Source of the DNA: Thalassobaculum sp. OXR-137
Lineage (GTDB): Bacteria > Pseudomonadota > Alphaproteobacteria > Thalassobaculales > Thalassobaculaceae
Reading direction: 5' to 3'
Assembly: GCF_034377285.1 (NCBI RefSeq)
Contig: NZ_CP139715.1
Span: forward strand, 3,580,001 to 3,644,000
DNA length: 64,000 nt
Made by a program: the position numbers and the translations under genes. The notes beneath the pieces were generated by a model. That model was not told the DNA's origin. It saw only the letters and a list, made by a program, of their open reading frames with translations, and searched no databases. Shown in pieces: positions 27,491-36,307 of the stretch (its first letter is position 1; every line of letters begins with the position of its first letter).

Positions 27491-28702
27491 TTATGCCGCC
27501 CGCTTCAGCCCCGACCGTGCCCAGATCGTCTCCAGCGACGCGACCAGATGGGCGATATCCGTGTCCGAATGCACCGGGGACGGGGTGATGCGCAGCCGTT
27601 CGGTGCCGCGCGGGACCGTGGGGTAGTTGATCGGCTGCACGTAGATGCCGAACTCGTCCAGCAGCTCGTCGCTGATCCGCTTGGCATCCACCGGATCGCC
27701 CACCATCACCGGGACGAGATGGCTCGGATTGGCGAGGTGGGGGATACCGGCGGCGTCCAGGCCGGCGCGGACCTTGGCGACCCGGTCGCGCTGGGCCTCG
27801 CGCTCCACATTGCTGGTCTTCAGGTGCCGGATGCTGGCGCGCGCGCCGGCGGCGATCGCCGGGGGCAGGGCGGTGGTGAAGATGAAACCCGAGGCGAAGC
27901 TTCGCACGAAATCGCACAGCGCCGTCGAGGCCGCGATATAGCCACCCATCACCCCGAAGGCCTTGCCGAGCGTTCCCTCGATCACCGTCAGGCGGTGCGC
28001 CAGACCCTCGCGCTCGGAGATGCCGCCGCCGCGCGGACCGTACAATCCCACCGCGTGCACCTCGTCGAGATAGGTCATCGCGCCGTGCTTCTCGGCCACG
28101 TCGCAGATCTCGGCGATCGGCGCGATGTCGCCATCCATCGAATACACGCTCTCGAAGGCCACCAGCTTCGGCCGGTTCGGGGCGATCTCCGACAGCTTGC
28201 GGTCGAGATCCTCGGGGTCGTTGTGGTTCCAGATCACCTTCTCGGCGCGGGAATGGCGGATGCCCTCGATCATGGACGCGTGGTTGTCGGCGTCCGACAG
28301 CACCACGCAGCCGGCCATGCGCGATGCCAGCGTGCCAAGCGCCGCCCAGTTCGACACGTAGCCGGAGGTGAACAGCAGCCCGGCTTCCTTGCCGTGCAGG
28401 TCGGCGAGCTCTTCTTCCAGCAGCACGTGGTCGTGGTTGGTGCCGGAGATGTTCCGGGTGCCGCCGGCGCCCGCGCCGGAGCGGTCCAGCGCCTCGTGCA
28501 TGGCCTGCAGGACGGGCGGAAACTGGCCCATGCCGAGATAGTCGTTAGAGCACCAGACGGTGACCTCGCCGGTACCACCCTCGCGATGGCGGGTGGCACG
28601 GGGGAAGGCGCCCTTGTGCCGCTCGATATCGGTGAATACCCGATAGCGACCCTCGCCGCGCAGGGCATCAAGCTGGTCCTGGAAATAGGCCTCGTAATCC
28701 AT
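27491..28702 (-). CDS. hemA: 5-aminolevulinate synthase
   Basis: ALAS condenses glycine with succinyl-CoA to 5-aminolevulinate, the C4 route to haem found in alphaproteobacteria. The 403-residue PLP enzyme contains [58 protein letters not shown] and the PLP lysine Lys247 in EGTLGKAFG, one residue from its position in the Rhodobacter enzyme. Length matches. It stands alone, with no haem-pathway neighbours, and ends next to repeat copy B. The 197-base upstream gap shows no obvious operator. Confidence 0.96.
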   Translation of the reverse strand: MDYEAYFQDQLDALRGEGRYRVFTDIERHKGAFPRATRHREGGTGEVTVWCSNDYLGMGQFPPVLQAMHEALDRSGAGAGGTRNISGTNHDHVLLEEELADLHGKEAGLLFTSGYVSNWAALGTLASRMAGCVVLSDADNHASMIEGIRHSRAEKVIWNHNDPEDLDRKLSEIAPNRPKLVAFESVYSMDGDIAPIAEICDVAEKHGAMTYLDEVHAVGLYGPRGGGISEREGLAHRLTVIEGTLGKAFGVMGGYIAASTALCDFVRSFASGFIFTTALPPAIAAGARASIRHLKTSNVEREAQRDRVAKVRAGLDAAGIPHLANPSHLVPVMVGDPVDAKRISDELLDEFGIYVQPINYPTVPRGTERLRITPSPVHSDTDIAHLVASLETIWARSGLKRAA

Positions 28703-28899
28703 GGTCGTCTCCTGGCGGGTTGCCCCGCTTGCGATCCCGGTCGACGGACGGTCCCTCGCGACGCTCCGTCCCGGCGGCCTCGGATGGCTGAGTGTATCGC
28801 AACCCGGGCCGGCCGGCGGCGAAAATGGCGATACAGGGCCGCCGTATCAACCGCGCACATCCGCGCAGTCGGCCGAAATTCGGACCGTTCCGACCGCCG

Positions 28900-29325
28900 C
28901 TAGAGCCGCTTGGTGAAGTAATGGCGGCTATGGCCCGGCGGCATGTCGACGATGCGGCCGATCTCGGTGAAGCCGAAGCGCGGGTAGAAGCTCGGCGCCT
29001 GGAAATCGTAGGTGTCGAGCCAGATCCCGATGCAGTCGCGGTCCCGAGCCAGCTGCTCGGCCCGCGCCAGCAGGGCGCCGCCCACGCCGCCGCGCCGGAC
29101 CGCCGGGTCGACCGCCAGCAGGGCGACATGCAGCCAGGACAGGTTGGTGCTGCCGATCAGGGTGCCGACCACAGCGCCGTCACGCACCGCGCGCAGGGCG
29201 AATTCCTGGGTATTCCAGACCACCCCGTGCAGGACGGCATGCTCGGTCAGCCAGTCGAGCGCCTGTTTGCGGATACCGTCGAGCGCCTCGCCGGCACCCT
29301 CGACCAGATCGACCTCGACCGTCAT
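28900..29325 (-). CDS. GNAT family N-acetyltransferase
   Basis: A 141-residue N-acetyltransferase. The core VALLAVDPAVRRGGVGGALLARAE includes the acetyl-CoA loop RRGGVGGAL, followed by IGIWLDTYDFQAPSFYPRFGFTEIG. The ending HSRHYFTKRL resembles small-molecule or aminoglycoside-type GNAT enzymes, but the substrate is unknown. It lies 6 bases downstream of cysNC and is very probably cotranscribed with the sulfate-activation genes. Confidence 0.87.
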   Translation of the reverse strand: MTVEVDLVEGAGEALDGIRKQALDWLTEHAVLHGVVWNTQEFALRAVRDGAVVGTLIGSTNLSWLHVALLAVDPAVRRGGVGGALLARAEQLARDRDCIGIWLDTYDFQAPSFYPRFGFTEIGRIVDMPPGHSRHYFTKRL

Positions 29326-29331
29326 CGCCCG

Positions 29332-31227
29332 TCAGCCGGCTCCCGTTCGGAAGTTCGCTTCCACATAGCCGAGAAGCTGCTCGACCGACTGGGACAGCGA
29401 CAAGGCGCCGGTGTCGATCTCGACCTCGGCGTTCTCCGGCGCCTCGTAGGGGGCTGAGATGCCGGTGAACTCGGCGATCTCGCCGCGCCGAGCCTTCTTG
29501 TACAGGCCCTTGGGATCGCGCTCCTCGCAGACCGCCAGTCCGGCGTTCACGAAGACCTCGTGGAACAGGTCAGGGGCGACGGCGCGAGCCCGGTCGCGGT
29601 CGGACCGGTAGGGCGAGATGAAGGCGGTGATCACGAGGATGCCGGCGCGGGCGAACAGGGCGGCCACCTCGCCGACCCGGCGGATGTTCTCCTCCCGGTC
29701 CTCCGGCGCGAAGCCGAGATCGGCGGACAGGTCGAAGCGGATGTTGTCGCCGTCCAGCACGTAGACCTGCCAGCCCTTGCGGAACAGCGCCTGCTCCAGC
29801 TCGAGGGCGAGGGTGGACTTGCCCGCCCCCGACAGGCCGGTCAGCCAGAGCACGCCGGACTTGTGGCCGTTGGCGGCCCAGCGGGCGTCGGTGGTGACCC
29901 GGGTCTCCACCGCGGTGATGTTCTGCGAGGTCGGGGCATTGGCCCGGCGCAGGTCGTGGAACCCGTCCATGGAGACCAGGCCGCCGCCGGCCATGTCGTA
30001 GCCGTCGATCAGCACGAAGCGGCCGAGGCGCGGATTGGCGGTGAACTCGTCCACCGACAGCATGGCGCGGGCGCGCAGGACGACCTCGCCGACTTCGTTG
30101 CGCTCGATCCGGTCGGCCGGGCGCTCGGATAGGTCGGAGACGTCGATCACCCGCTCGATCGCCTGCACCTCCACCGGGTGCTCCAGGGTGGCGAGCTTCA
30201 GCTTGTAGCGCCGGCCCACTTCCAGCGGCGCGCGGCCGAGCCAGAAGATGCGGGCGCGGAACACGTTGGTCTGCACCGGCGGCTCGGACTCGTGGCTCGC
30301 CACATGGCCGCGTTCGACGAAGAGCTGGTCGTCCAGGGTGATGCCGATGGACTGGCCGGCCGAGGCGGACAGGACGGGGCCGTCGACGCTCCAGGCCTCG
30401 ATCGACTGGACCTGGGCGCGGGCGTTGCTCGGGCTGAACAGCAGGGTGTCGCCCACGCTCAGCTTGCCGCTCTCGATGCGGCCGGCGAGGATGCGGCGCT
30501 CGTCGAACTTGTAGACGTCCTGGACCGGGAAGCGCAGCGGCAGTTCCACCGGCAGCGGCTTCGGCGTCAGGGCGTCCAGGGCGGCGATCAGGGTGTCGCC
30601 CTTGAACCAGGGCATGTTCTGCGACTTGTTCGCCAGTCCGTCGCCGTGGCGCGCGGAGACCGGCAGGATCGCCGCCGGGGTGATGCCCATGCCGCCGAGA
30701 TACTTGTGGACCTCGCCGGCCACTTCCTCGAAGCGGTCCTTGGCGTGGTCGACCAGGTCCATCTTGTTGACCGCGACCACGACGTTGTCGAGGCCGAGCA
30801 GGTGCAGGATGTAGCCGTGGCGGCGGGTCTGCTCCTGGACCCCTTCCTTGGCATCGACCACCAGGATGGCGGCATCGGCCGAGGCGGCACCGGAGACCAT
30901 GTTCTTCAGAAACTCCTTATGGCCCGGCGCGTCGATGATGACGTAGGGGCGGGCAGAGGTCTTGAAGAAGATCTGGGTTGTGTCGATGGTGATGCCCTGG
31001 TCGCGCTCGGCCTGCAGGGCGTCGAGCACGAACGCCCATTCCATCGGCATCCCGCGCCGGTCGGACATGGCCTTCACCGCTTCCATCTTGCCGTCGGGCA
31101 GGGAGCCGGTGTCGTGCAGCATGCGGCCGATCAGGGTCGACTTGCCGTGGTCCACATGGCCGACGATGACGAGCTTCATCGGCGCGAGGTCGGTGATCGG
31201 GGTGTCGGTCATCTGGGCTGAGGTCAT
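29332..31227 (-). CDS. cysN/C: Bifunctional sulfate adenylyltransferase large subunit / adenylylsulfate kinase (CysN-CysC)
   Basis: This fusion couples the GTPase subunit of ATP sulfurylase to APS kinase, giving APS and then PAPS for sulfate reduction or sulfation. The 631-residue protein starts with an EF-Tu-like GTPase: GHVDHGKST at residues 23-31, [16 protein letters not shown]. Beta-barrel domains follow. From about residue 440 there is an APS kinase with P-loop GLSGAGKST near residue 460, then [13 protein letters not shown]. The NodQ/CysNC arrangement is common in alphaproteobacteria. It is 14 bases downstream of cysD. Confidence 0.96.
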   Translation of the reverse strand: MTSAQMTDTPITDLAPMKLVIVGHVDHGKSTLIGRMLHDTGSLPDGKMEAVKAMSDRRGMPMEWAFVLDALQAERDQGITIDTTQIFFKTSARPYVIIDAPGHKEFLKNMVSGAASADAAILVVDAKEGVQEQTRRHGYILHLLGLDNVVVAVNKMDLVDHAKDRFEEVAGEVHKYLGGMGITPAAILPVSARHGDGLANKSQNMPWFKGDTLIAALDALTPKPLPVELPLRFPVQDVYKFDERRILAGRIESGKLSVGDTLLFSPSNARAQVQSIEAWSVDGPVLSASAGQSIGITLDDQLFVERGHVASHESEPPVQTNVFRARIFWLGRAPLEVGRRYKLKLATLEHPVEVQAIERVIDVSDLSERPADRIERNEVGEVVLRARAMLSVDEFTANPRLGRFVLIDGYDMAGGGLVSMDGFHDLRRANAPTSQNITAVETRVTTDARWAANGHKSGVLWLTGLSGAGKSTLALELEQALFRKGWQVYVLDGDNIRFDLSADLGFAPEDREENIRRVGEVAALFARAGILVITAFISPYRSDRDRARAVAPDLFHEVFVNAGLAVCEERDPKGLYKKARRGEIAEFTGISAPYEAPENAEVEIDTGALSLSQSVEQLLGYVEANFRTGAG

Positions 31228-31241
31228 CTGGGCGGACTCTC

Positions 31242-32036
31242 TTACATGTATCCCGCGGAGCGCAGGCGCTCGAACGCGTCTTCGGCCTCATGGTCCATCG
31301 CCCGTCCGCTGCGCTCGGCCACCTTGGTGGCGCGCAGCTCGGCGATGATCTTCTCCACCGTGTCGGCGTCGCTGGACACCGGGTTGGTGATGTCCATGTC
31401 GCCCAGCGAGCGGTAACGCTTGCCGTCCCGGGCGAAATACAGCGGCACCAGGGGAATGCCTTCGCGCTGGATGTAGAGCCAGATGTCGAGCTCGGTCCAA
31501 TGCAGCAGCGGATGCACGCGGATATGGGTACCCGGCGCGAAGTCGGTCTTGAACTGATCCCAGAACTCCGGCGGCTGGTCGCGGAAGTCCCATTCGGCGT
31601 TCTCGCCGCGCGGGCTGAACACCCGTTCCTTTGCGCGGGTCGCCTCCTCGTCGCGGCGGATGCCGGCGATCACCGCCTGCAGGTCGAGCTCGGCGATCAG
31701 CCGCTTCAGCGCCTCGGTCTTGCGCGCGGCGGAGCGGGCGGCCGGCGGCAGGGTCGGGTCGATCTCCTCGATCGGCGGGCAGTCGCGGCGGATGAAGTTC
31801 AGGCCCCACTTGACCGAGTACTCCTTCTGGAAGGCGTACATCTCGGGGAACTTCTTGCCGGTGTCGCAGAACATGGCCGGGAAGGGCACATGGCCGAAGA
31901 ACGCCTTCTTCGCCAGCCAGAGCATGACGTTGGAGTCCTTGCCCAGCGACCAGAGCATGCCCAGGCGGTCGAACTTGTTGAACGCCTCGCGCAGGATGTA
32001 GACGCTCTGCGCCTCGAGAGAGTCGAGATGGTTCAT
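31242..32036 (-). CDS. cysD: Sulfate adenylyltransferase small subunit
   Basis: CysD is the catalytic, PP-loop subunit of ATP sulfurylase; it makes APS from sulfate and ATP driven by CysN GTP hydrolysis. The 264-residue protein has the PP-loop as [20 protein letters not shown], then [26 protein letters not shown] and the C-terminal [15 protein letters not shown] start it at the ATG at 32036 because known CysD proteins begin [11 protein letters not shown]-like. The open frame continues 37 codons upstream into non-conserved sequence. Confidence 0.95.
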   Translation of the reverse strand: MNHLDSLEAQSVYILREAFNKFDRLGMLWSLGKDSNVMLWLAKKAFFGHVPFPAMFCDTGKKFPEMYAFQKEYSVKWGLNFIRRDCPPIEEIDPTLPPAARSAARKTEALKRLIAELDLQAVIAGIRRDEEATRAKERVFSPRGENAEWDFRDQPPEFWDQFKTDFAPGTHIRVHPLLHWTELDIWLYIQREGIPLVPLYFARDGKRYRSLGDMDITNPVSSDADTVEKIIAELRATKVAERSGRAMDHEAEDAFERLRSAGYM

Positions 32037-32214
32037 GGGAAGCCCGTTTCCCCGGTTGTGGTTTGCGCGTTGATAGGCGGGGACACGGGCGCTGTCAAAG
32101 GAAGTGCAAGGCTTGCGGGTCGCTCCCGAGTGACGCGTCAGACCCATAGCCGGGCGTAATTGACCCGGAAGTTCCCTGCCGGCGGTCCGGCGGGACCGGG
32201 GCGGTCAGGGTCAT

Positions 32215-32252
32215 CGGGAACGGCGGAACTGTCCGTTCCCGAAAGTTTTTTT
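32215..32252 (+). terminator. Terminator-like hairpin without an assigned gene
   Basis: A perfect 9-base-pair stem (CGGGAACGG / CCGTTCCCG, 9-base loop) is followed on the plus strand by AAAG and seven T residues. Both flanking genes (cysD and the CmcJ-like gene) are on the minus strand, so this terminator has no known plus-strand transcript. The rest of the 266-base spacer holds one further weak hairpin (CCGACA / TGTCGG, 32255-32279) and no gene that I can see. A short plus-strand RNA ending here is possible but unproven. Confidence 0.4.
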
Positions 32253-32302
32253 GTCCGACACCCGCGGGCACGCTGTCGGGCGGGCGGCGGAGGCTTGCGA
32301 CC

Positions 32303-33163
32303 CTAGCCCTCGATCACGGCGAAGGTGCGGACCTCGATGCTTTCACGCGGCGGAGCACTCGGGTCCTGGTCGGTGAACTGGAAGGCGCCGTGCGGGGTAT
32401 ATTTGGACACGCCGTCCTTGGTGTCCCAGCCCTTGATCAGCAGCACCTCGTCGCGCTGCATCTCCGGTGCGAAGTACCAGCGCTGGCCCGGCTGATGGGC
32501 GAGCTGGTAGATCTCGCCGACCCGGTCGGGGAAGACCTGGTCGGTGGCGAGCAGGGCGTCCGGCGCGATCGATTCCGCGTCGGCCAGGGCCAGCGGCGCG
32601 CGCTGCACCGGGCCGGCGATCGGGCGCCAGACGTTGATCTGGACCACCCGGCCGCCCTTGGCCAGGATCTCCTCCACCTGTCCTTCCCCCAGCGCGTCGT
32701 TGCCGCGCTTCGGGCCGGAGGTGGCGGTGTAGTCCACATGCACGCGGGAGGCGGGGCCGCGGGCGCCGTCCTTGTTGGCGGCGCCGGTACCGCTGTCGGA
32801 GCGCCGGGTATGGTCGAAGATCACGACCCGCGTGGCGCCGACCGCGCGCTTCACGATGTCCGTGATCTCGTCGTAGTAGGTCGAGGTCACCGACTCGTCG
32901 TCATAGAGATCGTCGACCGCCGTCTCGTGCCGCTGCAGGGTGAAGCCCTGGCGGTCGAGGTCCAGGTCATCGGCGATCGGACGCATGTCGGCGATCTCGA
33001 CCGGGATCTCCTCGACCTGGAAGAAGATCTTCGGCGCGCCGCCCGTCAGGGCGGAGCTGTGGAACACCGGCTTTTCGTCCTGGGGAACGGTGAAGCCGAG
33101 CGGCGCGACGATGGCGCGGCCCGTGGCGGCGGGCTGGGTCTGCGAAGGGCTCATCTGGTTCAT
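32303..33163 (-). CDS. CmcJ/NvfI family oxidoreductase-like protein
   Basis: A 286-residue soluble protein. The pattern RVVIFDHTRRSD, then a conserved HVDYTATSGPKR, then VQINVWRPIAGPVQRAPLALAD and a late YTPHGAFQFTD is that of the CmcJ/NvfI/GA4-desaturase-like family. Its members include the partner of the cephamycin 7-methoxylation system and fungal meroterpenoid enzymes. His-x-Asp (HVD) and the second His (TPHGAF) would suit an iron site. The bacterial substrate is unknown and no antibiotic cluster is nearby. It is transcribed towards cysD and divergently from ggt. A GGAG precedes the ATG. Confidence 0.78.
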   Translation of the reverse strand: MNQMSPSQTQPAATGRAIVAPLGFTVPQDEKPVFHSSALTGGAPKIFFQVEEIPVEIADMRPIADDLDLDRQGFTLQRHETAVDDLYDDESVTSTYYDEITDIVKRAVGATRVVIFDHTRRSDSGTGAANKDGARGPASRVHVDYTATSGPKRGNDALGEGQVEEILAKGGRVVQINVWRPIAGPVQRAPLALADAESIAPDALLATDQVFPDRVGEIYQLAHQPGQRWYFAPEMQRDEVLLIKGWDTKDGVSKYTPHGAFQFTDQDPSAPPRESIEVRTFAVIEG

Positions 33164-33333
33164 GGCACTGTCTCCACGGGATCGGGATATTTCGTTCCGT
33201 TTCGCAAAAGGTGGGGCGTAATTGACCGGATATTAATGCGTAAAAGGGAATTAATGCCGCTCTCCGGCGGCATGGTTTCTGGCACGGTTCTGCACGTATC
33301 CTGTCGGTCCATCGCTGATGAGGAGAGCCGGCC

Positions 33334-35079
33334 ATGCTGACACGGCGGCGTTTCACCAAGGGACTGCTCGCCGGAGGTATCGGGGCCGGCGTTCTGACGC
33401 CGCCCGCCGCCCGGGCCTTCGTGCCGGCCGACCTCGGCGGATCGGACCGGCTGTTTCCCGTGGAGGCCGATGGCGGCATGGTCGCCAGCCGGGAGGCGAC
33501 CGCCACCCTGGTCGGCGTGGAGGTGCTGGCACAGGGCGGCAACGCGGTCGACGCGGCGGTGGCCGTCGCCTTCGCCCTGGCGGTGACGCTGCCCCAGGCC
33601 GGGAACCTTGGCGGCGGCGGCTTCGCCCTGGTCCATCGGCCGGCGGACCGCGCGACCCACGCGCTCGATTTCCGGGAGACCGCCCCGGCGGCGGCGCATC
33701 GGGACGTCTTCCTGAAACCCGACGGCTCGGTGGACAGCGAGCGGTCGCGTTACTCCCACCATGCGGTCGGCGTGCCGGGCTCGGTCGCCGGATATCTCGA
33801 TCTGCTGGATCGGTTCGGCACCTGGCCGCGGGAGTGGGCGATGGCGCCGGCGATCCGCCTGGCGGAGCAGGGGATCGTCGTCAGCCGCACGCTCCATCGC
33901 AGCATCGACCAGCGCATGGACAGGTTCCGCCCCTGGCCGGCGACGATGGCGGTGATTGCCGGCCCGGACGGCGAGGCGCTGCGGCCGGGGGATCTGCTAC
34001 GCCAGCCGGATCTGGCCGCCAGCCTGCGGCAGATCTCCGAGCAGGGGTCGGACGCTTTCTACACGGGGGCCATCGCGGAGCTGATCGCGGCGGAGATGCA
34101 AAGGCACGGCGGGCCGATCACCCGGGAGGATCTGGCGGGCTATACGACGGCGTGGCGCGCGCCGGTGCTCGGCAGCTATCGGGGCGTGGGCATCGCCTCG
34201 ATGCCGCCGCCCAGTTCCGGCGGGGCGCATCTGGTGCAGATGCTGAACATCCTGGAAGGCTGGGACCTCAAGACGCTCGGCCATAACAGCGCGGCCGGCC
34301 TGCACCGGCTGGCCGAGACGATGCGCCGGGCCTATGCCGACCGGGCGGTCCATTTGGGCGACCCGGATTTCTGGGACGTGCCGCTTGGATGGCTGACCTC
34401 GAAGCACTACGCCGGGGAGCTGCGCGCCGGAATCGACCTGGCCCGTGCCACCCCTTCCGACACCGTCCAGCCGGGCACCCCGAAGCCGGAGGGGGCCAAC
34501 ACCACCCACCTGTCGGTGATGGACCGACACGGCGGGGCGGTGTCGATGACGACGACCCTGAATTTCGGGTTCGGTGCCGGCATCGTGGCGGAGGGAACCG
34601 GGATCTTCCTCAACAACGAGATGGACGACTTCTCGGCCAAGCCGGGGGCGCCGAACGCCTACGGGCTGATCGGCGGCGAGGCCAACGCGGTGGCGCCGGG
34701 CAAGCGGCCGCTGTCGTCGATGACCCCGACCCTGTTGCTGGGCGGGGACGGACGGGCGATCGGGGCGCTGGGCAGTCCCGACGGCAGCCGGATCATCACG
34801 ACGGTGCTGCAGGTGATCCTGAACATGGTCGACCATGGGATGAATCTGGCCGAGGCCACGGCGGCGCCGCGACTCCATCACCAGTGGCAGCCGGACCGGA
34901 TCTGGGTGGAGGAGGGGATATCGGCCGACACGCTCGATCTGCTGCGCGCCATGGGCCATGTGGTGGAGGAACTGCGGGCGTTCGGGGCGGCCCAGTCGGT
35001 GCTGTCGGCACAGGACGGGTTCCGCGGCGTCAGCGATCCGCGACGTCCGGGCGGACTGGCGGCGGGGCCGAAGATCTGA
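33334..35079 (+). CDS. ggt: Gamma-glutamyltransferase (glutathione hydrolase), Tat-exported
   Basis: GGT cleaves glutathione and other gamma-glutamyl compounds in the periplasm. The 581-residue precursor begins LTRRRFTKGLLAGG, a twin-arginine signal with cleavage near ARA, so it is exported folded. The N-terminal nucleophile formed by autoprocessing is Thr390, in GANTTHLSV. The large-subunit part has GGNAVDAAVAVAFAL and NLGGGGFAL. The lid loop NNEMDDFSAKPGAPN and the glycine-rich KRPLSSMTPT are present. AGGAGAG precedes the start. The gene stands alone and divergent from the CmcJ-like gene. Confidence 0.94.
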   Translation: MLTRRRFTKGLLAGGIGAGVLTPPAARAFVPADLGGSDRLFPVEADGGMVASREATATLVGVEVLAQGGNAVDAAVAVAFALAVTLPQAGNLGGGGFALVHRPADRATHALDFRETAPAAAHRDVFLKPDGSVDSERSRYSHHAVGVPGSVAGYLDLLDRFGTWPREWAMAPAIRLAEQGIVVSRTLHRSIDQRMDRFRPWPATMAVIAGPDGEALRPGDLLRQPDLAASLRQISEQGSDAFYTGAIAELIAAEMQRHGGPITREDLAGYTTAWRAPVLGSYRGVGIASMPPPSSGGAHLVQMLNILEGWDLKTLGHNSAAGLHRLAETMRRAYADRAVHLGDPDFWDVPLGWLTSKHYAGELRAGIDLARATPSDTVQPGTPKPEGANTTHLSVMDRHGGAVSMTTTLNFGFGAGIVAEGTGIFLNNEMDDFSAKPGAPNAYGLIGGEANAVAPGKRPLSSMTPTLLLGGDGRAIGALGSPDGSRIITTVLQVILNMVDHGMNLAEATAAPRLHHQWQPDRIWVEEGISADTLDLLRAMGHVVEELRAFGAAQSVLSAQDGFRGVSDPRRPGGLAAGPKI

Positions 35080-35088
35080 CCCCCGGGG

Positions 35089-35271
35089 TCAGTTGGCGAG
35101 GTTGGTGTTTTCGTTCAGGAAGGCTTCCAGATCCTGAGGCGCGATCCGCCATTCCTTGCCGAGCTTGATCGCCCTGATGCGTTTGTCCCGGATCCACGAC
35201 CGGACGGTGGCTTCCTGCACTTGGAGCATTGATGCCGCGTCGTGCACGGTCAGGAGAGGACGATTCAACAT
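35089..35271 (-). CDS. Small helix-turn-helix protein, excisionase/MerR type
   Basis: A 60-residue protein consisting of one winged-helix domain: LTVHDAASMLQVQEATVRSWIRDKRIRAIKLGKEWRI. This is the pattern of excisionase-family DNA-binding proteins (Xis/AlpA/MerR-like), with the second helix VQEATVRSWI contacting DNA. It ends APQDLEAFLNEN. The ATG at 35271 is preferred to an upstream TTG. Such proteins are often phage or plasmid relics but also occur as free-standing regulators; no integrase is nearby. The 219-base spacer upstream is markedly A+T-rich and shows no gene. Confidence 0.8.
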   Translation of the reverse strand: MLNRPLLTVHDAASMLQVQEATVRSWIRDKRIRAIKLGKEWRIAPQDLEAFLNENTNLAN

Positions 35272-35490
35272 AGGTCCCAATTACCTACCAACATTATGGA
35301 TATTGATTTCATTACATGCGGAGTTTAGCCAGTATATGCATTGTCCTAATGGCGGCAAGCTGATTGACGGTCGAATTTTTTATTTTGATTGCGTTTCGAG
35401 CTGCGAGTGTTTGCCGGGAGTCAGGAGTCGTCGGTGCCGTGGGGCTGATGTCTCGCGGTTCGTCTCCGCCGCGCCGACGCCAGGGCTCCG

Positions 35491-36120
35491 TCAGCCGCGG
35501 CGGGCCCGTTCCGCCAGCCGTCCGCTGATCGACGCCGAGACGCGTCCGGCCTCCGCGGCCATGGCCTGGGCCACGGTGAGATCCAGGTTTTCGACGCTGC
35601 TACGCACCCGTTCCTGGATCGTGCGGCCTGCGGAATCGGCCTCGTTCAGGGCATAGTCGAGCAGCTCGGAAAGCCGGGCCTGAACGGCATGGATTCGGGG
35701 CGGGGCGGCGGCGAGCCAGCGCGATGCCTGCCGCCGGACGGTCTCCAGCGACGGGTCCTCCAGGACGAACCGGCGGGCGCGGCTGCCGTCCGGGTCGGGG
35801 CCGGAGCGGGCGATCAGTTCGATGGCGATCCAGGCGAACCACCACCGCCAGGGATCGGCCCGCAGCTCGCCGTCGTCATACACGTCCTGCATGTAATGCA
35901 GCGTGACCATGGGCGCGTCGGGTTTCAGCCGCACCAGTTGCGGCGGCAGGGTCGTCAGGGCCAGCGGCCGCAGACCCTTGTCGTACTTCGGATCGCCGGA
36001 GCGAACTGGCAGGATGCCGAGCTTACGCTGCTCCGCCTCCACGTCGCGGACCTCGAACCAGTGACGCAGCGCCATGGCGACGCCGCGGAGTTGGTCGTCG
36101 TGGGAAGGAGGAGCGTCCAA
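35491..36120 (-). CDS. Hypothetical protein, helical C-terminus
   Basis: I do not recognise this 209-residue protein. The N-terminal half contains ALRHWFEVRDVEAEQRKLGILPVRSG, then VTLHYMQDVYDDGELRADPWRWWFAWIAIELIAR, an unusually tryptophan-rich stretch. The C-terminal 100 residues are amphipathic helices (ETVRRQASRWLAAAPPRIHAVQARLSELL and on) ending in basic residues. There is no signal peptide. The TTG start at 36120 is supported by a GGAGG six bases upstream, and codon use is that of a real gene. It lies alone, divergent from the M23 peptidase gene. Confidence 0.6.
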   Translation of the reverse strand: MDAPPSHDDQLRGVAMALRHWFEVRDVEAEQRKLGILPVRSGDPKYDKGLRPLALTTLPPQLVRLKPDAPMVTLHYMQDVYDDGELRADPWRWWFAWIAIELIARSGPDPDGSRARRFVLEDPSLETVRRQASRWLAAAPPRIHAVQARLSELLDYALNEADSAGRTIQERVRSSVENLDLTVAQAMAAEAGRVSASISGRLAERARRG

Positions 36121-36307
36121 TCACAGCCTCCGCTGCATCTCCGCCACCGCCACGCGGGGCGCCAATTGCCAGCCGATGTGCTTCCGACCTTGCTAAAGGC
36201 TACTCCTAAAATGTACCTTTCGGCGACCTCTCGGGAGAGGCGTTCTGCGAAAGGAATACGGCAGGCCGGTGGTTGCCGGTCACGCAATCGATTGCGGGGG
36301 AGAATGC

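Noticed and set aside
23181-31227. TauE/SafE permease as part of a sulfur assimilation cluster with cysDN
   Set aside because: It is 5 kb away, on the other strand, and separated by unrelated genes; the permease is coupled to a nitroreductase instead.
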